A DNA stretch of 64,000 nucleotides from Pseudomonas rhizoryzae (GTDB taxonomy: Bacteria; Pseudomonadota; Gammaproteobacteria; Pseudomonadales; Pseudomonadaceae). A program made the position numbers and the translations under genes. Shown here in pieces: positions 37,275 to 46,133 of the stretch; the stretch's first letter is position 1, and each line of letters opens with the position of its first letter. The stretch is taken from positions 248,001 through 312,000 of the forward strand of contig NZ_SULM01000003.1 in NCBI RefSeq assembly GCF_005250615.1, read 5' to 3'. Under the pieces are notes generated by a model that saw nothing but the letters and a program-made list of their open reading frames with translations, was not told the DNA's origin and did not search any database.

Positions 37275-38168
37275 ATGCAAGACAACGTCGGTGTCATCGG
37301 CCTCGGGGCCATGGGTCTGGGCGTCGCCCGGTCGCTGCTGCGCGCGGGTTTCGCCGTGCATGCCTGCGACGTGCGCGCCAGCGTGCTGGAGTCCTTCGCC
37401 AGCGAAGGCGGGGTGGCCTGTACCTCGCCCGCCGCCCTGGCCGATAGCTGCGACATCCTCATCACCGTGGTGGTGAACGCCGAGCAGACCGAAGCCGTGT
37501 TGTTCGGTGAGGGTGGCGCGGTCGCCGCCCTGCGTCCGGGCAGCCTGGTGATCGCCTGCGCCACCGTGGCCCCGGCCTATGCCGTGGAGCTGGGCGAACG
37601 CCTGGCCGAGCGCGGCATCCTGCTGCTGGACGCCCCGCTCTCCGGCGGTGCGGCCAAGGCCGCCAGCGGCGAGATGACCATGATGACCTCCGGCAGCGCG
37701 GAAGCCTATGCCAAGGGCGAGGCGGTATTGGCCGCCATGGCCGGCAAGGTCTATCGCCTGGGCGATGCCCCCGGCCAGGGTTCCAAGGTCAAGATCATCA
37801 ACCAGCTCTTGGCCGGGGTGCACATCGCCGCCTCTGCCGAGGCCATGGCCCTGGGCCTGCGCGAGGGGGTCGACCCGGAGGCGCTGTACGAGGTGATCAC
37901 CCACAGCGCCGGCAATTCCTGGATGTTCGAGAACCGCGTGCCGCACATCCTCAAGGCCGACTACACCCCGCTGTCCGCCGTGGACATCTTCGTCAAGGAC
38001 CTGGGCCTGGTGCTGGATACCGCGCGCACCTCGAAATTCCCGCTGCCGCTGTCGGCCACCGCCCACCAGATGTTCATGCAGGCCTCCACCGCCGGCTACG
38101 GTCGTGAAGACGACTCGGCGGTGATCAAGATCTTCCCGGGCATCGAGCTGCCCAAGGCCACGGAGTGA
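37275..38168 (+). CDS. ltnD: L-threonate dehydrogenase
   Basis: NAD-dependent beta-hydroxyacid dehydrogenase (297 residues) oxidising L-threonate to 2-oxo-tetronate. The Rossmann motif is VIGLGAMGLGVARSLL at residue 7, the substrate loop is DAPLSGGAAKAASGEMTMM, and the catalytic Lys is in GSKVKIINQLLAG. The assignment to LtnD, rather than another 3-hydroxyisobutyrate dehydrogenase relative, rests on the downstream kinase, aldolase and isomerase genes. It is the first enzyme gene of the operon, with GGAG-type spacing before its ATG. Confidence 0.92.
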   Translation: MQDNVGVIGLGAMGLGVARSLLRAGFAVHACDVRASVLESFASEGGVACTSPAALADSCDILITVVVNAEQTEAVLFGEGGAVAALRPGSLVIACATVAPAYAVELGERLAERGILLLDAPLSGGAAKAASGEMTMMTSGSAEAYAKGEAVLAAMAGKVYRLGDAPGQGSKVKIINQLLAGVHIAASAEAMALGLREGVDPEALYEVITHSAGNSWMFENRVPHILKADYTPLSAVDIFVKDLGLVLDTARTSKFPLPLSATAHQMFMQASTAGYGREDDSAVIKIFPGIELPKATE

Positions 38169-38173
38169 GCCCG

Positions 38174-39466
38174 ATGAGCCCGACCGAGACCCGCCCGCTG
38201 CTGGGCTGCATCGCCGACGACTTCACCGGCGCCACCGATCTCGCCAACATGCTGGTGCGCGGCGGCATGCGTACCGTGCAGGTGATCGGCGTGCCCGCCG
38301 CCGACGCCGAACTGGACGCCGCCGACGCCGTGGTAGTGGCGCTGAAATCCCGCACCACGCCGGCTGCCGAGGCGGTGAGCGAATCCCTGGCCGCCCTCGC
38401 CTGGCTACGCCAGCGCGGCTGCCGGCAGTTCTTCTTCAAGTACTGCTCCACCTTCGACTCCACCGCGGAAGGCAACATCGGTCCGGTGGCCGAAGCCCTG
38501 CAAGAGGCGCTGGACTGCGACTTCACCCTGGCCTGCCCGGCTTTCCCGGAGACCGGCCGCACCCTGTTCCGCGGCCATTTGTTCGTGCAGGACCAGTTGC
38601 TCAGTGAATCCGGCATGCAGCACCACCCGCTGACGCCCATGGGCGATGCCAACCTGGTGCGGGTGCTGCAGGCCCAGAGCCGCGGCAAGGTCGGCCTAGT
38701 CCGCTATGACCAAGTCGCCCAGGGCTCCGCAGCCGTGCGCCAGGCCATCGCCAAGCTGCGCGAGTCGGGTCACCGCCTGGCCATCGCCGATGCCCTGTCC
38801 GATGCCGACCTGCACACCCTGGGCGCGGCCTGTGCCGAGCTGCCGCTGGTCACCGGTGGTTCGGGCATCGCCCAGGGCCTGCCGGAGAATTTCCGCCGCG
38901 CCGGCCTGCTGGACAAGCACGACGCCGCAGCCCTCGACCTGCCCGCCGGTGGCGAGGCGGTACTGGCCGGCAGCGCGTCCCAGGCCACCAACGGCCAGGT
39001 CGCCGCCTGGCTGGAAAGCGGCCGCCCGGCCCTGCGCCTGGATCCGCTGGCGCTGGCCCAGGGTGACGACACCATCGATGCCGCCCTCGTTTGGGCGCGC
39101 GAGCAGGGCCAGGCCGTACTGATCTACGCCACCAGCCCCGCCGACGAGGTCAAGGCCATCCAGCGCGAGCTGGGCGTGGCGCGCGCCGGTGAGCTGGTGG
39201 AACGTGCCCTGGGCCTGATCGCCCGTGGCCTGTTCGACAGCGGCGTGCGCCGCCTGGTGGTGGCCGGTGGCGAGACCTCCGGCGCCGTGGTCCAGGCCCT
39301 GGGCGTGCGGACCCTGCGCATCGGCGCCCAGATCGATCCGGGCGTACCGGCCACCCTCGGCCAGGTGCAGGGCGAACCCCTGGCCCTGGCGCTCAAGTCC
39401 GGCAACTTCGGCAGTCGCGACTTCTTCGCCAAGGCCCTGCGCCAGCTGGCAGGAGCAAAAGCATGA
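38174..39466 (+). CDS. otnK: 3-oxo-tetronate kinase (four-carbon acid sugar kinase)
   Basis: DUF1537-family kinase (430 residues) that phosphorylates 3-oxo-tetronate at C4. The N-terminus GCIADDFTGATDLANMLVRG and the C-terminal nucleotide motif LVVAGGETSGAVVQALGVR are the family signatures. The ATG at 38174 has GGAG eight bases upstream. A GTG at 38165 overlapping the ltnD stop would add three residues. It is followed by the decarboxylating aldolase with a 4-bp overlap. Confidence 0.94.
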   Translation: MSPTETRPLLGCIADDFTGATDLANMLVRGGMRTVQVIGVPAADAELDAADAVVVALKSRTTPAAEAVSESLAALAWLRQRGCRQFFFKYCSTFDSTAEGNIGPVAEALQEALDCDFTLACPAFPETGRTLFRGHLFVQDQLLSESGMQHHPLTPMGDANLVRVLQAQSRGKVGLVRYDQVAQGSAAVRQAIAKLRESGHRLAIADALSDADLHTLGAACAELPLVTGGSGIAQGLPENFRRAGLLDKHDAAALDLPAGGEAVLAGSASQATNGQVAAWLESGRPALRLDPLALAQGDDTIDAALVWAREQGQAVLIYATSPADEVKAIQRELGVARAGELVERALGLIARGLFDSGVRRLVVAGGETSGAVVQALGVRTLRIGAQIDPGVPATLGQVQGEPLALALKSGNFGSRDFFAKALRQLAGAKA

Positions 39467-40101
39467 GCAACGAAGCCCGGCTACGCGAAGAGATCTGCAC
39501 CGTCGGCGCCAGCCTCTATGCCCGCGGCTACACCGTGGGCAGCGCCGGCAACATCAGCGCCCGCCTGGAAGACGGCTGGCTGATCACCCCCACCGATGCC
39601 TGCCTGGGTCGCCTGGATCCGGCGGCCATCGCCAAGGTCGGTCTGGACGGCGACTGGGTCTCCGGTGACAAGCCGTCCAAGACGCTGGCCTTGCATCGCC
39701 AGGTCTATGACCGTAATCCCGGTGTGGGCGGCGTGGTACACACCCACTCCACCCACCTGGTGGCCCTGACCCTGGCCGGCGTCTGGCGCTCGGACGACAT
39801 CCTCCCGCCGATCACGCCCTACCAGGTGATGAAGGTCGGTCATATCCCGCTGATTCCCTACGCCCGCCCCGGCGCCGCCAGCGTCGCCGAGCAGGTGGCG
39901 CAACTGGCCAACCGGGTGCGCGGGGTAATGCTCGAACGCCTCGGCCCGGTGGTCTGGGAAAGCAGCGTGAGCAAGGCCAGCTTCGCCCTGGAGGAGCTGG
40001 AAGAAACCGCGCGGCTGTGGCTGCTGACCGAGCCGCGCCCGGCGCCGCTCGATGCCGCCGCCCTGGCCGAACTGGCGGAGACCTTCGGCGCCGTCTGGTG
40101 A
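39463..40101 (+). CDS. otnC: 3-oxo-tetronate 4-phosphate decarboxylase (class II aldolase family)
   Basis: 212-residue class II aldolase/adducin-fold enzyme converting 3-oxo-tetronate 4-phosphate to dihydroxyacetone phosphate and CO2. The motifs are GSAGNISARLEDGWLITPT, KTLALHRQVYDRNPGVGGVV and the zinc-binding VHTHSTHLVALTL; the last metal His is probably in VMKVGHIPLIPY. The start overlaps the kinase stop (ATGA), indicating translational coupling. Confidence 0.94.
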   Translation: MSNEARLREEICTVGASLYARGYTVGSAGNISARLEDGWLITPTDACLGRLDPAAIAKVGLDGDWVSGDKPSKTLALHRQVYDRNPGVGGVVHTHSTHLVALTLAGVWRSDDILPPITPYQVMKVGHIPLIPYARPGAASVAEQVAQLANRVRGVMLERLGPVVWESSVSKASFALEELEETARLWLLTEPRPAPLDAAALAELAETFGAVW

Positions 40102-40198
40102 CCTGAAGCCCGCACCAACGCAATACCCCCCACGATGGCCCTTGTCGGCCGTCGCAAGATCGGCTTGCCCTGAAAAAAACAATAGCGAGGAAAGTGCC

Positions 40199-40243
40199 AT
40201 GCCCTACGTCGTCAGCCCCATCCGCTCGGAGCGTCGCTCATGA
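40199..40243 (+). CDS. 14-codon ORF coupled to the permease gene
   Basis: MPYVVSPIRSERRS, with GAGGAA eight bases before its ATG and a TGA that overlaps the permease ATG (ATGA). A second Shine-Dalgarno (GGAG) lies inside this ORF at the right distance from the permease start. It may be a translation-coupling leader peptide. Alternatively it is a chance ORF. I see no conserved domain and no amino-acid bias that suggests attenuation. Confidence 0.4.
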   Translation: MPYVVSPIRSERRS

Positions 40244-41700
40244 GTCCGTTGCTGCTGGTCCTCATCGCCGCGGCGGGCATCGCCCTGCTGCTGTTCCTGG
40301 TGTTGAAGTACAAGTTCCAGCCCTTCGTGGCGCTGATGCTGGTGAGCATCCTGGTGGCCCTGGCCGCCGGGGTGGAGCCGTCCAAGCTGGTGGCCACCAT
40401 CGAGGGCGGCATGGGCAAGATACTCGGCCACATCGCCATCATCATCGCCCTGGGCGCCATGATCGGTCGCATCATCGAGCTGTCCGGGGGCGCCGAGGCC
40501 CTGGCCAAGACCTTGATCGAGCGTTTCGGTAATCGCCGTACGCCGCTAGCCCTGACCCTGGCCGGCTTCCTGGTCGGTATCCCGGTGTTCTTCGAGGTCG
40601 GCGTGATCGTGCTGATGCCGCTGGCCTATGGCATCGCCCGTACCGCGCGCAAGCCGCTGATCGTCTTCGCCCTGCCCATGTGCGCCACCATGCTCACCGT
40701 GCACGCCATGCTGCCGCCCCACCCGGGCGCCGTGGCCGCCGCCGGCCAACTGGGCGCCGACCTCGGTCGGGTGCTGCTATTCGGCCTGCCGATCACCGGC
40801 GTGCTGGCGCTGATCGGCTGGTGGGTGGCCGGGCGCATGACCCGTCGTCACTACCCCATGACCGACGACATCCGCAGCGATGTCTACGGCGCTCAGATCA
40901 CCGATACCCATCTGCAACAGTGGGGCCGCGGCCAGGACATGGCTCCCGGCCTGCCCAGCCTCGGCGCCGCCGCGGTCAAGATGGACGAGACCCCGGCCGG
41001 CCTCGCCGCCGGTCTGCCGCCCGCCCCGGCCCCCGGCTTCGGCCTGGTGGTGACCCTGATCCTGCTGCCCATCGTGCTGATCCTGCTGGGCACCCTGGCC
41101 ACCAGTTGGCTGCCGGCCGGTAACCTGTTGCGCGACATTCTCACCGTGGTCGGCGCGCCCCTGGTGGCCCTGCTGATCGACACCCTGCTCTGCGCCTATG
41201 TGCTGGGCTTCCGCCGCGGCTGGTCGCGCGAACAGGTGTCGGAGGTCATCGGCTCGGCACTGCCCGGCGTCGCCATGGTAATCCTCATCGCCGGTGCCGG
41301 CGGGGTCTTTGGCAAGGTGCTGGTGGACACCGGCATTGGTGCGGTGGTCTCGGAACTGCTGCGTGCCACCGGCCTGCCGGTGCTGGCGCTGGGCTTCGTG
41401 CTGACCCTGCTGCTGCGCGCGGTCCAGGGCTCCACCACCGTGGCCCTGGTCACCACCGCCGGCATCCTCGGCCCGCTGATCGCCACCCTGGACCTCTCGG
41501 CCAACCACATGGCTCTGCTGTGCCTGGCCATGGGTGCTGGAGGCCTGGCCGTGTCGCACATCAACGACGCCGGCTACTGGATCTTCACCAAGCTGGTCGG
41601 CCTGAGCGTCGCCGATGGCTTGCGTACCTGGACCGTCTTGACCACGCTGTTGGGTGTCCTGGGCTTCGCCATCACCCTGCTGCTCTGGCCCTTCGTCTGA
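40240..41700 (+). CDS. GntP-family permease, probable threonate/erythronate transporter
   Basis: 486-residue inner-membrane symporter with about twelve hydrophobic segments. Gluconate:H+ symporter family signatures include GGMGKILGHIAIIIALGAMI, GIPVFFEVGVIVLMPLAYG, HAMLPPHPGAVAAAGQLGAD and LRAVQGSTTVALVTTAGIL. Gene context, between otnC and otnI, points to four-carbon sugar acids rather than gluconate. GGAG lies eight bases upstream of the ATG. Confidence 0.93.
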   Translation: MSPLLLVLIAAAGIALLLFLVLKYKFQPFVALMLVSILVALAAGVEPSKLVATIEGGMGKILGHIAIIIALGAMIGRIIELSGGAEALAKTLIERFGNRRTPLALTLAGFLVGIPVFFEVGVIVLMPLAYGIARTARKPLIVFALPMCATMLTVHAMLPPHPGAVAAAGQLGADLGRVLLFGLPITGVLALIGWWVAGRMTRRHYPMTDDIRSDVYGAQITDTHLQQWGRGQDMAPGLPSLGAAAVKMDETPAGLAAGLPPAPAPGFGLVVTLILLPIVLILLGTLATSWLPAGNLLRDILTVVGAPLVALLIDTLLCAYVLGFRRGWSREQVSEVIGSALPGVAMVILIAGAGGVFGKVLVDTGIGAVVSELLRATGLPVLALGFVLTLLLRAVQGSTTVALVTTAGILGPLIATLDLSANHMALLCLAMGAGGLAVSHINDAGYWIFTKLVGLSVADGLRTWTVLTTLLGVLGFAITLLLWPFV

Positions 41701-41714
41701 CTTAGGAAATCGCC

Positions 41715-42494
41715 ATGCCCCGTTTCGCCGCCAACCTCAGCATGCTCTATCCCGAGCATGCCTTCCTCGACCGCTTCGCCGCTGCCGCGGCGGACGGCTT
41801 CCAAGCCGTGGAATACCTCTTTCCCTACGAGCACTCCGCCGCCGAGATCAAGGCCCGCCTGGACGGTGCCGGCCTGACCCAGGTGCTGTTCAACGCGCCG
41901 CCCGGTGACTGGGCGGCCGGCGAACGCGGCCTGGCCGCCCTGCCCGGCCGCGAGGCCGAATGCCGCGCCGGCATCGACCGCGCCCTGGACTACGCCGCGG
42001 TGCTGGGCAATCGCCTGGTCCACGTCATGGCCGGCTTGCTGCCGGCCGGGGTCGACCGGGCCCGCGCCCGCGACACCTACCTGGGCAACCTGGCCCATGC
42101 CGCCGAGCAGGCGGCCAAGGCCGGGGTGACCATCCTCATCGAGCCGATCAACCCGCGCGACATGCCCGGCTACTTCCTCAACCGCCAGGACGACGCCCAG
42201 GCCATCCGCCAGGCCATAGGCGCTGACAATCTCAAGGTGCAGTTCGACTGCTACCACTGCCAGATCGTCGAGGGTGACGTCAGCAAGACCTTCGAGCGCG
42301 ACTTCGCCGGCATCGGCCACGTGCAGATCGCCGGCGTCCCCGACCGCCACGAACCGGACCTGGGCGAGCTCCATTACCCCTACCTGTTCGAGCGCTTCGA
42401 CGCCCTGGGCTACGACGGCTGGATCGGCTGCGAGTACCGCCCGCGGGGCGATACCTCGGCCGGGTTGGAGTGGTTGCGTAAGCTGCAGGCGTAA
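41715..42494 (+). CDS. otnI: 2-oxo-tetronate isomerase (hydroxypyruvate isomerase family)
   Basis: 259-residue TIM-barrel isomerase interconverting 2-oxo-tetronate and 3-oxo-tetronate, linking LtnD to the kinase. The motifs are [55 protein letters not shown] and [11 protein letters not shown]; the Glu, Asp, His and Glu in these blocks form the family metal site. It is the last gene of the operon, 14 bp after the permease, and family B/C repeats follow immediately. Confidence 0.94.
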   Translation: MPRFAANLSMLYPEHAFLDRFAAAAADGFQAVEYLFPYEHSAAEIKARLDGAGLTQVLFNAPPGDWAAGERGLAALPGREAECRAGIDRALDYAAVLGNRLVHVMAGLLPAGVDRARARDTYLGNLAHAAEQAAKAGVTILIEPINPRDMPGYFLNRQDDAQAIRQAIGADNLKVQFDCYHCQIVEGDVSKTFERDFAGIGHVQIAGVPDRHEPDLGELHYPYLFERFDALGYDGWIGCEYRPRGDTSAGLEWLRKLQA

Positions 42495-42505
42495 ACCCGC
42501 GAATT

Positions 42506-42696
42506 CGTAGGTTGGGCTGAGCAACGCGAAGCCCAACACCGCACCCTTCCCGCCGCGTCCCCCCTGTTGGGCTTCGACGATGAAGCCGTCTCAACCCAAC
42601 CTACGATCAGACTTGTAGGGTGGACAACGGCGTAGCCTTGTCCACCGCCAGGCACCTAGGCCCAGTGGAAAACGCTGCGCGGTTTTCCACGCTACG
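42506..42696 (+). repeat. Family B repeat followed by two family C dyads
   Basis: 42506-42605 is a two-armed family B element (GTAGGTTGGGCTGAGC ... CAACCCAACCTACG). 42615-42648 is the GTGGACAACGGCG variant of C, and 42664-42696 is the GTGGAAAACGCTGCGCGG variant of C. The order B-C-C matches that at 51.8-51.96 kb. They fill the gap after the threonate operon. Confidence 0.88.
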
Positions 42697-42733
42697 TATC
42701 TATCGCGGACCGCCATGACCGCGCTAAAAACGT

Positions 42734-43285
42734 CTACACCTCCACCACCGCCAACGGCTGCCCCAGCCGCCTCCGGAATTCCTCCAGGAAGGCCGGGGCG
42801 AAGGCTCGCGCCGGCCAGTGGTTGAAGATGAAGCCCAGGTCGGAAAAGGCGCAGGGCTGAGGGAAGTCGAAGCCGTTGATGTCGTCTTCGTGATCGCATT
42901 CCGGGCAGGTGAAGTTATCGGTCTCTGCCGGCATCCACACCTCCAGGTGCTCGAACAGCGCCTCGCCGATCTCGCGGCGACAGGCGGGGCAGCGGGCGCG
43001 CCCTGCGAAGCCGTCCAGCGGGGTGAAGATGCAGCGTTCGGTGACGATCTCCAGGCCGCCGTCGGCATAGTCGCGTGGGTCGTCCATGCCTGGCGTCAGG
43101 CGCAGCACCTCGGTCAGCCGCGGCCCCGGCGCATGGCCGCGTCGGCCGCGGCTGGGCAGGCAGGGCGAGGCCTCGGCCGCGACCACGCCGGAGGCGGCCA
43201 GCCAGCCAAGGATTTCCACCGCCGTACGCTCCACCCGCGGATGGCTGGAGATGCGGGGTGCGAGGATGGTCTGGCGCAGGGTCAT
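42734..43285 (-). CDS. Hypothetical protein with two CxxC pairs
   Basis: 183 residues, soluble. Two cysteine pairs (ARCPACRREIGEALF and FTCPECDHEDDINGF), about 30 residues apart, suggest a zinc ribbon. The C-terminal half has LGFIFNHWPARAFAPAFLEE. Pseudomonas homologues are often named sugar ABC transporter ATPase, but no Walker motif is present, so that name is not supported. The start MTLRQTILAPRISSHPR is the first ATG. It is convergent toward the threonate operon and divergent from xseA. Confidence 0.7.
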   Translation of the reverse strand: MTLRQTILAPRISSHPRVERTAVEILGWLAASGVVAAEASPCLPSRGRRGHAPGPRLTEVLRLTPGMDDPRDYADGGLEIVTERCIFTPLDGFAGRARCPACRREIGEALFEHLEVWMPAETDNFTCPECDHEDDINGFDFPQPCAFSDLGFIFNHWPARAFAPAFLEEFRRRLGQPLAVVEV

Positions 43286-43387
43286 GGAACGCGGGTCTCG
43301 AAGAATGGGGCGCGCAGCTTAATCCGCTGCTCGCCCCGCGCCCATAGCTGCTAAGGTGAGGCCGACGAAAGCCACAGAAAGCGCCCC

Positions 43388-44767
43388 ATGTTCAAGGACC
43401 CCTTCGCCCGCCTCGGTCTCGACCGCGAGGTGCTCAGCGTCAGCCAGCTCAATAGCCGCGCCCGGGTGCTGTTGGAGGACGTCTTCGCCCAGGTCTGGGT
43501 CGAGGGCGAGATCTCCAACCTGGCCAAGCCCGCCTCGGGCCACCTCTATTTCACCCTCAAGGACGGCCAGGCCCAGGTGCGTTGCGCGCTGTTCCGCCAA
43601 CATGCCAGCCGGGTGCGCCAGGCGCTGCGTGACGGCCTGGCGGTCAAGGTGCGCGGCAAGGTCTCGCTGTTCGAAGGCCGTGGCGACTACCAGTTGATCC
43701 TCGACAGCGTCGAACCGGCCGGCGACGGCGCCCTGCGCCTGGCCTTCGAGGCGCTCAAGGAACGGCTGGCCGCCGAGGGCCTGTTCGCCGCCGAGCGCAA
43801 GCGACCGCTGCCCGCCCATCCCCAACGCATCGGCATCGTCTCCTCGCCCACCGGCGCGGTGATCCGCGACATCGTCAGCGTGTTCAAGAGACGCGCGCCC
43901 CAGGTGGAGCTGACGCTGATCCCCACCGCCGTCCAGGGTCGCGAGGCGACCGCCCAGATCGTCCGCGCCCTGCAGTTGGCCGATCGCCAGGGTTTCGATG
44001 CGCTGATCCTGGCCCGGGGCGGCGGCTCCCTGGAAGATCTCTGGTGCTTCAACGAAGAACCCGTGGCCCGCGCCCTGGCCGCCTGCCAGACCCCGGTGGT
44101 GAGCGCCGTGGGCCATGAGACCGACGTTTCCATCGCCGACTTCGTCGCCGATGTCCGCGCACCGACCCCGTCGGCGGCGGCGGAATTGCTGGCGCCCCAC
44201 AGCGCCGATCTGCGCCAGCGCCTGGACGGCCTGCACCGCCAGCTACTCCTGCGCATGAGAGAGCGCCTGGCCCGCGAGCGCCTGCGCCTGGAAGCCTGCA
44301 GCCGCCGCCTGCGTCATCCCGGCGAGCGGCTACGCCAGCAGGCCCAGCGCCTGGACGACCTGGACCTGCGTCTGCGGCGTGCCTATGTCATCGCCCAGAA
44401 TCGCCGCCGTGATCGCCTGGCCCACCTAGACACCCGCCTGGCCGGCCAGCATCCCGGACGCCAACTGGCCCAGTTGCGCCAACGCCTGGAGCTCCTGGCC
44501 GAGCAACTGCCACGGGTCATGCAGCGACAGTTGAAGGAGCGCCAGCAACGCCTGGCCGGCACGGTGCAGACCCTGCAGATCGTCAGCCCCCTGGCCACCC
44601 TGGGTCGCGGCTACAGCATCCTGCTCGACGAGCGCGGTCACGCCGTGCGCTCCGCCGCCGAGGTCGCCAATGGGCAGAAGCTCACCGCCCGGCTCGCCCA
44701 GGGTGAATTGGCGGTGCGGGTACTGGACAATCATCAGGAACCAACCACTCTGTCTTTGTTGGACTAA
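43388..44767 (+). CDS. xseA: Exodeoxyribonuclease VII large subunit
   Basis: Catalytic subunit of ExoVII (with XseB, which is not in the window), degrading single-stranded DNA. The 459-residue protein has an N-terminal OB fold (VWVEGEISNLAKPASGHLYF), then the conserved catalytic core IGIVSSPTGAVIRDIVSVFK, LARGGGSLEDLWCFNEE and SAVGHETDVSIADFVADVRAPTPSAAAEL. A long basic coiled coil and a C-terminal LGRGYSILLDERG segment follow. It is intact and part of the core Pseudomonas order. Confidence 0.98.
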   Translation: MFKDPFARLGLDREVLSVSQLNSRARVLLEDVFAQVWVEGEISNLAKPASGHLYFTLKDGQAQVRCALFRQHASRVRQALRDGLAVKVRGKVSLFEGRGDYQLILDSVEPAGDGALRLAFEALKERLAAEGLFAAERKRPLPAHPQRIGIVSSPTGAVIRDIVSVFKRRAPQVELTLIPTAVQGREATAQIVRALQLADRQGFDALILARGGGSLEDLWCFNEEPVARALAACQTPVVSAVGHETDVSIADFVADVRAPTPSAAAELLAPHSADLRQRLDGLHRQLLLRMRERLARERLRLEACSRRLRHPGERLRQQAQRLDDLDLRLRRAYVIAQNRRRDRLAHLDTRLAGQHPGRQLAQLRQRLELLAEQLPRVMQRQLKERQQRLAGTVQTLQIVSPLATLGRGYSILLDERGHAVRSAAEVANGQKLTARLAQGELAVRVLDNHQEPTTLSLLD

Positions 44768-44769
44768 TT

Positions 44770-44805
44770 GGTCCAACCCGGACCGATGGTGGCACGCATC
44801 TTGAA
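44770..44805 (+). promoter_or_regulatory. Near-consensus sigma-54 promoter with upstream dyad
   Basis: TGGCACGCATCTTGAA (44790-44805) matches the sigma-54 consensus TGGCACG-N4-TTGC at every fixed position except the final C (GA instead of GC at -12). The spacing from GG to the -12 dinucleotide is exact. A perfect dyad GGTCC-N5-GGACC (44770-44784) lies just upstream. The next start codon is about 36 bp downstream. The -12 mismatch is at a highly conserved base, so this is tentative. Confidence 0.4.
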
Positions 44806-44840
44806 CCCTCGGTCAGGATTTCCCCCTACCGAGGCCCCTC

Positions 44841-45875
44841 ATGCACGCCCTTCTACGCGCTTCCCTGTTGCCCCTCGCCGCCACCCTGCTGGCCGGTACC
44901 GCCCACGCCGCCACCGCGCCTGCACCGCTGCAACCCAAGGTCATGATCGTGGCGATGTTCGGTCCCGAGGCCCAGACCTGGATCGATCGCCTCAAGCTCA
45001 CCCGCAAGGTCGCCGTCGATGGCCTTTCCGCCGACTACCCCAATGTGCTCTGCAATGAAGCACGGGTGTGCCTGATGACCACCGGAATGGGGCATGCCAA
45101 CGCCGCCGCCTCGACCCTGGCGCTGACCCTGTCGCCCAAGTTCGACCTCAAACAGACCTACTTCCTGATCGCCGGCATCGCCGGAATCAGCCCCAAGGAA
45201 GGCACCCTGGGCACCACCGCCTGGGCCCGTTACCTGGTGGACTTCGGTATCCAGTGGGAAATCGATTCGCGTGACGTCCCCAAGGATTGGCCAACCGGCT
45301 ACCTGGGCATCAACACCCGCGGTCCTGGCGAGAAGCCGCCGCTGGACTACAAGACCGAGGTGTTCGAACTCAATGTGCGCCTGAGAGACAAGGCCTATGC
45401 CCTGTCGCGCCAGGCCCAGCTAACCGAGAGCGCGGAATCCAAGGCCTGGCGCCAACGCTACGACTACGCGCCGGCCAACCAGCCGCCGGTGGTGACCCGT
45501 TGCGACACCCTGGCCGGCGACACCTGGTATTCGGGCACCCGCCTCTCCGAGCGGGCCGAAGAATGGACCCGCCTGCTCACCGATGGCCAGGGCCGCTACT
45601 GCACCACCCAGCAGGAAGACAACGCCACCTACGAAGCGCTGCTGCGCGCCAGCCGCCTGGGCAAGGTCGACCTGCAACGCCTGGCGGTGGTCCGCGCCGG
45701 TTCGGACTTCGACCGCCCGGCCAAGGGCGCCTCCGAGGTGGACAACCTGCTCGACTACGCCAAGCAGGGCGGTTTCGTCCCGGCGCTGGAGAATCTCTAT
45801 CGCACCGGCAATCCGCTGGTGCAGGAGATCGTCGAGCACTGGGATGTCTGGCAGAAGGGCGTTCCGGCCACCTAA
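44841..45875 (+). CDS. Purine nucleoside permease (NUP family)
   Basis: 344-residue exported protein with a signal peptide (residues 1-23, ending AHA). The body has PKVMIVAMFGPEAQTWIDRL, ARVCLMTTGMGHANAAASTL, YFLIAGIAGISPKEGTLG and VVRAGSDFDRPAKGASEVDN. These are the hallmarks of the NUP family, first described in yeast, with a nucleoside phosphorylase-like fold. It probably binds or processes purine nucleosides in the periplasm. The candidate sigma-54 promoter upstream would suit nitrogen-limitation control. It is tail-to-tail with a small lipoprotein gene. Confidence 0.9.
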   Translation: MHALLRASLLPLAATLLAGTAHAATAPAPLQPKVMIVAMFGPEAQTWIDRLKLTRKVAVDGLSADYPNVLCNEARVCLMTTGMGHANAAASTLALTLSPKFDLKQTYFLIAGIAGISPKEGTLGTTAWARYLVDFGIQWEIDSRDVPKDWPTGYLGINTRGPGEKPPLDYKTEVFELNVRLRDKAYALSRQAQLTESAESKAWRQRYDYAPANQPPVVTRCDTLAGDTWYSGTRLSERAEEWTRLLTDGQGRYCTTQQEDNATYEALLRASRLGKVDLQRLAVVRAGSDFDRPAKGASEVDNLLDYAKQGGFVPALENLYRTGNPLVQEIVEHWDVWQKGVPAT

Positions 45876-45878
45876 GCC

Positions 45879-46133
45879 TTACTGAGCCCGCTCCGTCCCC
45901 TGCGGCGTCGCCTGGGACGGATTGGCGGTGTCCGGCGCCCGTGGCGCCAGCATCTCCTTGTTGGTCTGTTCCACGGTGCGCCCGGGCGATTGGGTAGCGG
46001 GATCGCTGCCCGGCGCGCTCTTCTGCACCACCTCGCTGCGCTGGGGTGGCGGGGTTTCCGGTGGCTTGTCGCAGCCGGCGAGCAGGGCGCCCAAGGTCAG
46101 CAGGGTCAGGCTACGGGTAACGAAACGGGGCAT
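45879..46133 (-). CDS. Small lipoprotein, Pro/Thr-rich
   Basis: 84 residues. A signal peptide with lipobox LLAGC places the acylated Cys near residue 21. The rest is low-complexity and hydrophilic, rich in Pro, Thr, Ser and Gln (DKPPETPPPQRSEVVQ). It is likely an outer-membrane or periplasmic lipoprotein of unknown role. No domain is recognised. Confidence 0.75.
   Translation of the reverse strand: MPRFVTRSLTLLTLGALLAGCDKPPETPPPQRSEVVQKSAPGSDPATQSPGRTVEQTNKEMLAPRAPDTANPSQATPQGTERAQ

Noticed and set aside
42734-43285. ABC transporter ATPase annotation for the 183-residue protein
   Set aside because: No Walker A, signature or Walker B motif is present.
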